NCBI RefSeq assembly: GCF_030397665.1
Contig: NZ_JAPUBT010000008.1
Location: 99,511 to 163,510, forward strand
Direction: 5' to 3'
From: Janthinobacterium sp. SUN073
GTDB taxonomy: Bacteria > Pseudomonadota > Gammaproteobacteria > Burkholderiales > Burkholderiaceae_D
Length of the DNA stretch: 64,000 bases
Part shown: piece after piece, positions 25,526-33,389 of the stretch
How the letters are laid out: every line of letters starts with the position of its first letter
Numbering within the stretch: the first letter of the stretch is position 1
Notes under the pieces: model-generated
The model's database searches: none
The model's input: only the letters and a program-made list of their open reading frames with translations
Told to the model about the DNA's origin: nothing
Program-made: the position numbers and the translations under genes

Positions 25526-26893
25526 TCAGCTTGATTTCGGTTCACGCCGCTCTTGCACGGCCATGTCATCGGCGCCATGGCGCTGATTCGCGCCGGCAAA
25601 ATAGTTGTTCCAGGCCCAGTCCAGCACTTGCTCGTTCAGTTGCGCCGCCGTGCCCTCGTAGCGCGCCAGGTCGCGTACCTGGCGCAGCAGGTCGCGCGGA
25701 TAACAGGCCAGCAAGGGCGTCGCGCCGCGCGCATGACGCTGCAGCAGGAAGGCAAAGGCGGCCGCGTCGAACGGCACGCCATAGGCGGCACAGGTCTGGC
25801 GAAAGACGGTTTCGTAATGCGCTGCGCTGAGCGCCGGCACTTCGATCTTGTAGCCCAGGCGGCGCAGGAAGGCCGCATCCGACAGGCGCTCGGGCAGGAA
25901 ATTCGAGGAAAACACCACCACCACGTCGAACGGCACCTGGAAGGTGTGGCCGTTGTGCAGCGACAGGTAATCGATGGCGCGGTCCATCGGCACGATCCAG
26001 CGGTTCATCAGTTCCAGCGGCGAACAGCGCTGGCGCCCCAGGTCGTCGATGATGAAAATGCCGTTGTTGGCTTTCAGGTGCGGCGGCGCGCGGTACAAAC
26101 GCGTCACGCTGTCGAAGCGCAGGTCCAGCATTTCCAGGGTCAGCTCGCCGCCGGTGAGCACGGCCGGACGGCGCACGCCGCGCACCCAGCGCGCGTCGAG
26201 CTGCACGGCGCGCTCGATGCCGGCCGGCGCTTCCGGCTGCTGCGCCGCCGGCAGATGCAGCACCGGGTCATAAAAGGGCACGACTTCGCCATCGACCATG
26301 ATGGCGTAAGGCAGGGCAATGGCCCCTTGCAGCAAGTCTTGCAGGCGTTCGGCCAGATACGTCTTGCCGCTGCCGGCGGCGCCGTAAATGAAAATGGCGC
26401 GCCCGGAATTCATGGCCGCGCCCAACTGGTCGAGCACGGCAGGATTGACCACCACGCCGTCGAAGCTGGCCTGTACCTGCGGGCGCGTGACATGCATGTT
26501 GGCCACGCTTTGCCCCGCCACCTGCGCGTTGTAGGCAGCCAGCGGCACGGGACATGGGCCCGCATAGGCATTGCGCGCCAGGCACTCGAGGGCGCGCTGG
26601 CGGCCGCTGTCCGTCAACTGGTAGTGGATGTCGGCATCCGTGCCGCTGGCGCCGCGGCGCATGACTTCGCACATTTTTTCCTGCCGCATGAAGACCATCA
26701 CGGGGTCGATAACGCCCAGGCCCAGCTTGACGTAACTGGCCAGCTCGGGCAGGTGCAACTGGCCCCGCTGGAACAGCACCTTCGCCAGCAGTTCGACCAG
26801 GAAAAAGAAGGGCAAGCCCGTCTCTTCGACGGTGCGCGGCGCCCTGGCGTCGGCTGGCAAGACAGGCAAGGACGGCGGGGCGACAGGCGTCAC
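25526..26893 (-). CDS. MoxR-like AAA ATPase inside the Tad operon
   Basis: This 455-residue cytoplasmic ATPase has Walker A YGAAGSGKTYLAE (~165-180), Walker B GIFIIDDLGRQ (~265), a sensor-1-like VVVVFSSNF, and an N-terminal winged-helix-like region (~30-110) with QLTDSGRQRALECL. It belongs to a group of AAA proteins usually found apart from Tad loci. Here it overlaps the prepilin-peptidase gene by four bases, so the two are translationally coupled. It may be a chaperone for pilus proteins; the substrate is unknown. Confidence 0.85.
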   Translation of the reverse strand: MTPVAPPSLPVLPADARAPRTVEETGLPFFFLVELLAKVLFQRGQLHLPELASYVKLGLGVIDPVMVFMRQEKMCEVMRRGASGTDADIHYQLTDSGRQRALECLARNAYAGPCPVPLAAYNAQVAGQSVANMHVTRPQVQASFDGVVVNPAVLDQLGAAMNSGRAIFIYGAAGSGKTYLAERLQDLLQGAIALPYAIMVDGEVVPFYDPVLHLPAAQQPEAPAGIERAVQLDARWVRGVRRPAVLTGGELTLEMLDLRFDSVTRLYRAPPHLKANNGIFIIDDLGRQRCSPLELMNRWIVPMDRAIDYLSLHNGHTFQVPFDVVVVFSSNFLPERLSDAAFLRRLGYKIEVPALSAAHYETVFRQTCAAYGVPFDAAAFAFLLQRHARGATPLLACYPRDLLRQVRDLARYEGTAAQLNEQVLDWAWNNYFAGANQRHGADDMAVQERREPKSS

Positions 26894-27486
26894 GCAAACA
26901 CTCCGAGACTGCCGCGCGCCGCCAAGGCAAGATAGATGAATGTACCGGTAGCAATGGCGATCGCATACGGTAATTTGCCGCTAGGCAGCGCTGGTGCATC
27001 AATGCTCGGCAAGTCGCCGGCCACGCCGCGCATCAGGCTTTGCAACAGCAAATGGTAGCTGTTTGTCGTCACCCTGAGCAGCGTGCCATTCCAGCTCGCA
27101 ACAAAGACCGCCATCACGCCGCCTGCAAGCAAGCTGAAGAGCAAGGCGATGGCCACCGGATAGGGGCCAAGAAAGGCACCGACCATCGCCATCAGTTTGA
27201 CATCGCCGGCCCCCATCGCCTTCATCGCATACATGGGCAGCAGCAGCGCCAGGCCCACGGCAAAGCCGGCCAGCGCCATTGGCAAACCCAGTGGCGCGGA
27301 GACCGGCGCCAGCACGCCGTCGAGGTGCACCGGCAGGCTATTGAGCAGCAGGCCCATCAGTGCGCCGGGAAACACCAGGCGATTCGGGATGCGGCGGCTG
27401 CGCACGTCATGCCAGACGGCAGCGGCAAGCAAGCCCCAAAGAACGAGGGCAGGCGAAAACATCCAAAAAGAGTGAGCATTCATCAT
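26890..27486 (-). CDS. cpaA: Prepilin peptidase TadV/CpaA
   Basis: This 198-residue A24-family aspartyl membrane protease removes the leader from prepilins. The two catalytic aspartates are seen in AVWHDVRSRRIPNR and MGAGDVKLMAMVGAFLG. About six membrane segments are visible, and it lacks the N-terminal methylase domain of PilD, as is normal for TadV. It processes Flp and probably the pseudopilins encoded at 30912-32011. Confidence 0.93.
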   Translation of the reverse strand: MMNAHSFWMFSPALVLWGLLAAAVWHDVRSRRIPNRLVFPGALMGLLLNSLPVHLDGVLAPVSAPLGLPMALAGFAVGLALLLPMYAMKAMGAGDVKLMAMVGAFLGPYPVAIALLFSLLAGGVMAVFVASWNGTLLRVTTNSYHLLLQSLMRGVAGDLPSIDAPALPSGKLPYAIAIATGTFIYLALAARGSLGVFA

Positions 27487-27551
27487 TTCTTCGAATACAG
27501 GCGGAACTCATGAAGCGAATACATCGCATCGCACGACACTGGCACCTAAAG

Positions 27552-27594
27552 TTCAACAAGCCCTGGTCCAGGCGTGGAAACAGGGCTTGTTGAA
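27552..27594 (-). terminator. Long hairpin between flp and cpaA
   Basis: TTCAACAAGCCCTG and CAGGGCTTGTTGAA form a perfect 14-bp stem with a 15-base loop, starting 48 bases after the flp stop. It has no U-run. Such structures after a pilin gene often protect the upstream mRNA and reduce read-through, giving more pilin than machinery. Confidence 0.65.
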
Positions 27595-27641
27595 GCGGCG
27601 CGAGCGTACAGACAACAGTGAGCGCGCGCCTCGAACGGAAT

Positions 27642-27815
27642 TTAGATCGACGCGCCAGACAGCTTGGCGCCGATTTTGGTGAATGCATCTTTCAAGCCAT
27701 CCGTGAACAGGCCAATGCCGCCCACCAGCGCTGCAGCGACCAGCGCAGCGATCAGTGCGTATTCAATTGCGGTCACGCCATCTTCTTCAGCGATAAAGTT
27801 TTTAATGAAATTCAT
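27642..27815 (-). CDS. flp: Flp-type IVb pilin
   Basis: This 57-residue major pilin subunit has a short basic leader (MNFIKNFIAEEDG), then the processing and assembly motif VTAIEYALIA with Glu at +5 and Tyr at +6, and a hydrophobic helix (AALVAAALVGGIGLF). Length and motif are typical of Flp. The start is at MNFIKN; upstream codons are untranslated leader. Confidence 0.95.
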   Translation of the reverse strand: MNFIKNFIAEEDGVTAIEYALIAALVAAALVGGIGLFTDGLKDAFTKIGAKLSGASI

Positions 27816-27888
27816 GATTAATCCATTCAGAGTAAGTGTTAACAACGTCATGTGGGACTGCTGATGCAAGCAGTAAATTGCTCACTTA

Positions 27889-28032
27889 TTAACCCTTGCA
27901 TATAGCCAGCAACGCAAGCAGGAACACCACGGCCATCAGCGACAGCAGCAAAGCATGTTCGAAAAATGAGTTACCACTTTGATCTTGCAAGAAGTACGCA
28001 AGCTCACCCGTCCCACCATCGTTCAAGCACAT
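27889..28032 (-). CDS. Small pilin-like membrane protein, 47 aa
   Basis: This short ORF has a good Shine-Dalgarno (AGGAGC) before ATG and sits 73 bases upstream of flp on the same strand. Residues 17-47 are QDQSGNSFFEHALLLSLMAV followed by a hydrophobic run ending in Cys-Lys-Gly. It mirrors the layout of Flp (polar residues, Glu five into the hydrophobic part, one membrane helix) but lacks the typical Glu-Tyr pair. It may be a minor pilin, a pilin chaperone or a remnant of duplicated flp. A standard 60-codon cutoff would miss it. Confidence 0.6.
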   Translation of the reverse strand: MCLNDGGTGELAYFLQDQSGNSFFEHALLLSLMAVVFLLALLAICKG

Positions 28033-28188
28033 TTCCAGCTCCTGTCACCGTTCGCATTTTCAGTCTGGCTAACTCAGCGACAATCACCGATTGCTGATGA
28101 CGGTATTGTATGGAAATACACATTGATACTAATCAGACAAAAGTAATTTTATTGCTGGTACAAAAGAGCTCTTTTTCCTACATGGCAT

Positions 28189-28206
28189 CAGTACATTTGT
28201 ACTGAC
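28189..28206. promoter_or_regulatory. Palindrome TCAGTACA-TT-TGTACTGA
   Basis: This perfect 8-bp inverted repeat lies just after the response-regulator stop and 160 bases before the small pilin-like ORF. It may be the binding site of the LuxR-type regulator that controls the Tad operon, or a terminator stem without a T-run. Confidence 0.45.
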
Positions 28207-28207
28207 A

Positions 28208-28897
28208 TCAGCATTCCTGGGGCGTGGTCAGCCCGTTCTTCACCGCGTACACATACAGTTCCAGGCGATTGGCAACGTCCAGTTTGCTGTAAATCGATGT
28301 CAAGTGATTGCGCAAGGTTTGCTCGGAAATGAAGGCGCGCTGCGCGATAGTCTTGTTGAGTGCCCCATTGCCTTCGACCATCATGGCGACTATCTTGCGT
28401 TCCTTGAGGGTCAGCTGGGCAATGCGCGCCATTTCGGGATCGGGCGGCGCCGGCGCTGGCGCCGGCTTGATCAGCGCTCCCAGCAGACTGCCCAGCAAGG
28501 CCTGGTCCAGGCACAATTCGCCGCGATGTACCCGGGCAATGGTATCGATCACCTGCTCCGCCGCCGCCTCCTTGCCGATCACGCCGCGCGCGCCGCTGCG
28601 CACGGCGCGGCCCAGCATCTCCTGGTCGCGCGTGCCACTGAACATCACCGCCCGGGTGACGCCATTGGCCAACAGCGCGGGGACGAAGTCGACGGAACAC
28701 ACGCCGGCGAGGTCCACGTCCAGCACGACAATATCGGGGCGCAAGCTCTCGGCAAGCTCCAGCGCGCCGCCTATCGTACTGGTGCTGGCGACCACCTGCA
28801 TCGCCGGTTGCGCCTCTTCCAGCAGTTTTTCCAGTCCCCACAACATGGTTTTATGATCATCAACCAGCATGACGCGGATGGGATGCAGACTTGACAT
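28208..28897 (-). CDS. LuxR-family response regulator next to the Tad locus
   Basis: This 229-residue regulator has a receiver domain (acidic pair VDD at ~12, phosphoacceptor in IVVLDVDLAG, Ser/Thr in MFSGT, Lys in IGKEAA) and a C-terminal LuxR/NarL helix-turn-helix (LTLKERKIVAMM, ISEQTLRNHLTSIYSKL). It lies downstream of the histidine kinase gene (39-base gap), and the Tad operon begins beyond it, so control of pilus expression is likely. Confidence 0.9.
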   Translation of the reverse strand: MSSLHPIRVMLVDDHKTMLWGLEKLLEEAQPAMQVVASTSTIGGALELAESLRPDIVVLDVDLAGVCSVDFVPALLANGVTRAVMFSGTRDQEMLGRAVRSGARGVIGKEAAAEQVIDTIARVHRGELCLDQALLGSLLGALIKPAPAPAPPDPEMARIAQLTLKERKIVAMMVEGNGALNKTIAQRAFISEQTLRNHLTSIYSKLDVANRLELYVYAVKNGLTTPQEC

Positions 28898-28936
28898 ACG
28901 ATGGCCTTTAACGGGTCAGCCGTGACGCTCTTGCCG

Positions 28937-30634
28937 TCAGACTGGAATTTCAATATGCACGGCGGTGGCGCCATCAGCGCCTTGGCTGACCTGCACCCGA
29001 CCGCCCAGCGCCATGGCGCGTTCAGCAATGGAGGCAGGCATGAACTCGACGCGGGACGACGTTTCGCCGGCATTCTCTATCGATATCGACAAGGCATGCG
29101 CATCACAAACGAGTGTCACGCGGCCCTCGCGGGCGGTGGTGTGCTTGCGGATATTGCTCATGCCTTCATTGACGATCTGGAACACTTCGGCTGCCAGCCG
29201 GTCGCTGAGATCAAACGCGCCGTCCGAGACGATCTCGATCGTGATACCAAAAAACTTCTTCAGTTGCTCCGCCTGGCGCCGCAGCGCCACCAGCAAGGTC
29301 ACCTGTTCCCGCTCCGCGCCGCCGCGCACCGTCTGCGCCATCCGGCGCAGGTCGCCAATCACTTGGCCACTCATGTCGATCAGCTTCTCAATATCGGCCA
29401 GCAAGGGGCTGTCGGCGGCCGCCTTGGCGCGCAAGGCGCTCAAGCCATGGCGCAGGCCGATATACGGCTGGATGGTCGAATCGTGCAAGTCGCGCGCAAT
29501 CTTTTGCCGCTCGCGGAACGCTGCGCCGGAGGCCAGCTTGTCGAGAATGGCGATGTTTTCAATCAGGGGAAACACTTGCGCCACGATATGCAGCAGGAAC
29601 CTGGCGTCGGCCCGGGTCAGCCGGTTCTTCGCGGAGATCACGTAGATACGGCCCAGTCCCTTATGCAAAGGCAGGGGCACGCTGATGAAGGAGCGCGCAT
29701 CGAGCAATTCGGCCAGCGCCGTGCCCTGCGGCCCATGCGCATCGAGCCGCTGCCACTTCGCACTGCCGCGCTCGACTCCCGTGAGCACGCTGGCCAGCCC
29801 CAGGCGCGCGCGCAACGACGGCGCGTACAGCACGCTCTGGCTGGCATCGAACACCATCAGCGGCGCCACCGCGGCTTCGCTCAGCTGGCTGACACGCCCC
29901 GCGTGTCCGCCTCTCTCTTCGAGCGCCGTACGCAACTGCCACTGCGCCGCATCGCCCTCGCGCATGACCAGGATACAGCTGCTGGCGTCAAAAAAGGCAC
30001 GCGCTTTCTGCAAGACCGACGCCACCGTGTGGTCGACGCCAAAGCGGGGATTCGATTGCTGGCTGACCTCGCGCAACAACGCCAGACGGCGCTTCTGCAA
30101 CAGCCCCAGGCCGCCCCAGTACGCAATCATGTAGCCGAGCGCCATGACAAAGGTCGTGCGCAGCAACAGGTGCGAAATAATCAGTTCAGGGGTCGATGCC
30201 ACCGATGCCAGCACCAGCAGAACACAGGAGGCGAGCGTGATGCGCGCGCCTTCATCGAGTCCGCGCTGAAACGACGACGCCAGGATGACGAAGAAAAAGA
30301 AAGGGAAAAAATAGCTTTCGGCGCCACCGGTGCCATACACGATCAGGCCACACCACAGCACGTCGAGCCAGCATATCAACTTGCCATGCACTACCGGATG
30401 CTTGAAATAAAGAAAAACAAACAGCACTGCGCTATGCAGCACATACGAACACAGGATCAACCAGGCCAGCTGATTCGGCACGCCCAGCTTGCCGGGGTTG
30501 ATGATCAGCGTTAATAAGGCCGTCACCGACAGCAGCAGGCGCATGCCAGAGATCATGATCAAATCTGCATGATCAACCATTGGCAATGCCGTATCGGCAT
30601 TTGGTTCCTCTTGCAGTTGTTGCTGTTGCAGCAT
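28937..30634 (-). CDS. NarX-like sensor histidine kinase with degenerate G-box
   Basis: This 565-residue membrane kinase has about six N-terminal membrane segments (~30-190), a GAF-like middle region (~210-370), a HisKA_3 box (QKIARDLHDSTIQPYIGL, phosphoacceptor His) and the N-box IVNEGMSNIRKHTT. The usual G-box (DNG-x-G) is replaced by IENAGETSSRVEF, so ATP binding may be altered. It is the kinase partner of the response regulator below it and probably senses a membrane or intracellular cue for Tad expression. Confidence 0.88.
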   Translation of the reverse strand: MLQQQQLQEEPNADTALPMVDHADLIMISGMRLLLSVTALLTLIINPGKLGVPNQLAWLILCSYVLHSAVLFVFLYFKHPVVHGKLICWLDVLWCGLIVYGTGGAESYFFPFFFFVILASSFQRGLDEGARITLASCVLLVLASVASTPELIISHLLLRTTFVMALGYMIAYWGGLGLLQKRRLALLREVSQQSNPRFGVDHTVASVLQKARAFFDASSCILVMREGDAAQWQLRTALEERGGHAGRVSQLSEAAVAPLMVFDASQSVLYAPSLRARLGLASVLTGVERGSAKWQRLDAHGPQGTALAELLDARSFISVPLPLHKGLGRIYVISAKNRLTRADARFLLHIVAQVFPLIENIAILDKLASGAAFRERQKIARDLHDSTIQPYIGLRHGLSALRAKAAADSPLLADIEKLIDMSGQVIGDLRRMAQTVRGGAEREQVTLLVALRRQAEQLKKFFGITIEIVSDGAFDLSDRLAAEVFQIVNEGMSNIRKHTTAREGRVTLVCDAHALSISIENAGETSSRVEFMPASIAERAMALGGRVQVSQGADGATAVHIEIPV

Positions 30635-30911
30635 GCTGATTTATTCACTTTTCAAGAAACACCATCGACTGGGTCGCCAGGAGAATGGTTGATTATTTTT
30701 TAATTTCTTAAGCCTCTGCATCTTACTCTCAGGAACGTTACTCAGGGGTATGGAGTAATCAATTAACTACATTTATTACAAGAAACTTGATTTATATGCA
30801 CTTTGGTGCCAACCTTGTACGCTCGAAGCGCGATACAATAAAGCCCGCCAAATGGGCAACAGGCCCGCCATCACACCAATGCCGGCGCGAGCCTTGATAC
30901 GGATACCAGAC
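30635..30911. promoter_or_regulatory. Divergent promoter region of the Tad locus
   Basis: This AT-rich 277-base region between the kinase gene (leftward) and the pseudopilin operon (rightward) must hold promoters for both. A TACAAT -10-like box lies near 30833, about 75 bases before the rightward start, without a clear -35. No ORF is supportable. Confidence 0.4.
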
Positions 30912-31403
30912 ATGATGCTCAACCAGGCCAAATCCCTCCGCCCCCTGCCAGGCAGATTCAGGCAATGCGGTTCCACCCTCGTCGAATTCGCCATCATTGC
31001 ACCGGTTTTCTTGTTACTGATGATAGGCATCATCGAACTGAGCATGGCATATTTCGCCAATCTCACCATGCAGCATGCGGTACGCGAAGGCGCGCGCTAT
31101 GCCGTGACGGGCAACAAGGATCTCGATCCCGCCAGCAGCAACCAGCAGCGCTACCAGGCGGTCATTCAAAAAATGAAGGAAAGTTCGATGGGCATCTACG
31201 ACAAGGTCAATCCCGTCATCACGGTGAACGGCGTCAGCGGCACCAGTGCCGGCATGTTCGGCAACGCGGGTGATATCGTCGTCATCTCCGTCGCATACAA
31301 CTGGAAATTCGCCACGCCGATGATGGCCGCCTTCTACAAGGACGGCAAATCGTCCAACGTCGTCGCCGCCACCATGCGCAATGAAAGCTTTGGCGGCCTA
31401 TGA
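30912..31403 (+). CDS. tadE: TadE-type pseudopilin
   Basis: This 163-residue protein has a basic, Arg/Pro-containing N-terminus, then QCGSTLVEFAIIAPVFLLLM, a TadE-like motif with Glu at +5 of the processed helix, followed by a single membrane segment and a soluble domain. CpaA would cleave it before the hydrophobic run. The start is at MMLNQAK, with further upstream codons being leader. It is first of three overlapping genes. Confidence 0.85.
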   Translation: MMLNQAKSLRPLPGRFRQCGSTLVEFAIIAPVFLLLMIGIIELSMAYFANLTMQHAVREGARYAVTGNKDLDPASSNQQRYQAVIQKMKESSMGIYDKVNPVITVNGVSGTSAGMFGNAGDIVVISVAYNWKFATPMMAAFYKDGKSSNVVAATMRNESFGGL

Positions 31404-32011
31404 TGCGCCGCCCCCGCCTTCTGCCGCGGCGTGCCGCGCGCGGCATCGCCGCCGTGGAATTTGCCATCGTGCTGCCACTGCTGGCGCTGCTGCTCTTCAT
31501 GGTGGTCGACCTGTCGCGCGCCATCCAGACCAAGATCATCCTGCTCAACATCAGCCGCGAAGGCGCCAACCTGGCTTCGCGCTCGACCACCGACCTGAGC
31601 GGCTCGGGCCAGACCATCATGAATGCGCTGGCCGCCAGCACCCCGCCGCTGGACATGAACAAGCGTGGCATGATCTATATCACCAAGATCATGGGCTACA
31701 CGGCGAAGAGCGGCTTGCGCAATATCGTGCTGGAACAGTACCGCTGGGACGCCGGCGCGAAAGTGAGCGGCTACCTGCCCGCCAGCCAGGTGTGGCGCTG
31801 CGGCAGCTGGAGCAATGGCACGTGCACCAATATCGCCAAGGCCGACAGTGCCCCCGCAGTGTCACTGATGTCGGGCCAGCTGTCCGATGGCGAACTGATC
31901 TACGCCGTGGAGACTTTCTACAATTTCGACATGCTGTTCGGCACATTGAAAATTGGCAACAGCACGACGCCCATCCTGGGCCCCGACCTTAATTCGATGA
32001 CGGTATTCTGA
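31400..32011 (+). CDS. TadE/TadF-type pseudopilin
   Basis: This 203-residue second pseudopilin has a strongly basic start (MRRPRLLPRRAARG), then IAAVEFAIVLPLLALLLFMV and a large soluble C-terminal part. It overlaps the preceding stop (ATGA) and the next start (TGATG), so the three genes are translationally coupled. It is likely a minor component of the Tad pilus. Confidence 0.85.
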   Translation: MMRRPRLLPRRAARGIAAVEFAIVLPLLALLLFMVVDLSRAIQTKIILLNISREGANLASRSTTDLSGSGQTIMNALAASTPPLDMNKRGMIYITKIMGYTAKSGLRNIVLEQYRWDAGAKVSGYLPASQVWRCGSWSNGTCTNIAKADSAPAVSLMSGQLSDGELIYAVETFYNFDMLFGTLKIGNSTTPILGPDLNSMTVF

Positions 32012-33375
32012 TGCGCATTCCACACAAGCGGCAAAGCGGCCAAGTGCTGATCATGGTGGCGCTGTCGGCCGTCGTCCTGATCGCCTCGGCGGGCCTGGCC
32101 ATCGATTCGGCGCTCGGCTACTTCGTCAAGGCCAAACTCAATGCGGCCGTCGACTCGGCCAGCCTGGCGGCGGCGCGCGGCGTGACCCTGGGCGACACAC
32201 AGGCAGCGCAGGCGACCAACGCGCGCCAATCGGCCAAGGAATTTTTTGACATCAACTATCCCGACAAATTCCTGCTCTCGACGCCCGTACTCAATCCCGT
32301 CGGCGTGGTTTTCGACAGGGGCACCGTCACCATCGACGTCTCGGCCACCGCCTCCCTGCCCGTCTCGCTGATGGGCATACTCGGCTTCCAGACCCTGAAC
32401 GTGGCCGCCAGCGCGCAAACCATCCGCAAGGACCTGGACATGGTGCTGGTGATGGATACGTCGGGGTCGCTGTCCAGCAATGCGGCCGCCGTGCGGGCCG
32501 CCGGCAAGTCATTCCTGAACAAATTCAATTCCACCGTGGACCGGATCGGCTTGCTGCATTTTTCCAGCGGCACCGTCATCGACCTGCCGATCAAGAAGCT
32601 CGACCGGGGCTTCAACCGCACGCAAGCGAGCACTGCGATCGATAACTACGGTTTTAGCGGCAATACGAATTACTCGGAAGGCATGTGGCGGGCACGCGAA
32701 CAGCTCAATGGCATCAGCCAGTCCGACCGCTCCAGCCTGCGCGTCATCGTCTTCTTTTCCGACGGTGCGCCCACTGCCTTGTCCTCGTATTTTTTCCCCG
32801 CCACCAGCGGCAACTGCACGGAGGCCGGGGCGCTGGCCGTCTCGGCCACGCTGCCCTCCAGCGGCAGGGCAACGAGCGGGCTGTATCGCATTGATGCTGC
32901 CTCGCAAAGTCTCCCCCCCACCAACTCGTGCGCGGCTAGCCTGATCAACAAGCTGCCTGCCTGGTATAACGCCCACCTAACGAAGGCCCAGGCCGATGCC
33001 GCGGCGCCAGGGGAATTTCCCATCTTGACCAATACGCCGCGCAAGGTAACGGCAGACATTTCCACACGCACGCTCCAATACGACAATGTGCACCGTGCAG
33101 CGCGCAACTTGCCCGAAGCGATGGCAAGCAAGTCGCGCCTGGAAAACACCTACATATTTACCCTGGGCATGGGCGCGGGACTGAAGGCCAAGGAAGGCCC
33201 GGACAACGAGGTGGGCGAAGACTTGCTGCGCTGCATGGCCAATACGGCCGATGCGCCAGTGCGCTGCCGCAAGCCGGCCGAACCCGTGGGCCTGTACTGC
33301 TATGCCGCCACCGAGAGCGACCTGAGCCCCTGCTTTACGCGGCTCGCCTCGGCCATTTTGCGTATTTCCAAATAA
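32011..33375 (+). CDS. tadG: TadG-like protein with vWA domain
   Basis: This 454-residue protein has the Tad-G N-terminal segment (GQVLIMVALSAVVLIASAGL, then VKAKLNAAVDSASLAAARG) and a von Willebrand A domain beginning at MVLVMDTSGSLSSN, a complete metal-ion-dependent adhesion site (D-x-S-x-S). Later Cys pairs (GNCTEAG, TNSCAAS, LLRCMANT, VRCRK, GLYCYA, SPCFTRL) suggest disulfides. It is anchored in the membrane with the vWA part outside and may act as adhesin or assembly factor. Confidence 0.9.
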   Translation: MRIPHKRQSGQVLIMVALSAVVLIASAGLAIDSALGYFVKAKLNAAVDSASLAAARGVTLGDTQAAQATNARQSAKEFFDINYPDKFLLSTPVLNPVGVVFDRGTVTIDVSATASLPVSLMGILGFQTLNVAASAQTIRKDLDMVLVMDTSGSLSSNAAAVRAAGKSFLNKFNSTVDRIGLLHFSSGTVIDLPIKKLDRGFNRTQASTAIDNYGFSGNTNYSEGMWRAREQLNGISQSDRSSLRVIVFFSDGAPTALSSYFFPATSGNCTEAGALAVSATLPSSGRATSGLYRIDAASQSLPPTNSCAASLINKLPAWYNAHLTKAQADAAAPGEFPILTNTPRKVTADISTRTLQYDNVHRAARNLPEAMASKSRLENTYIFTLGMGAGLKAKEGPDNEVGEDLLRCMANTADAPVRCRKPAEPVGLYCYAATESDLSPCFTRLASAILRISK

Positions 33376-33389
33376 GGCCTGGCCACCTG

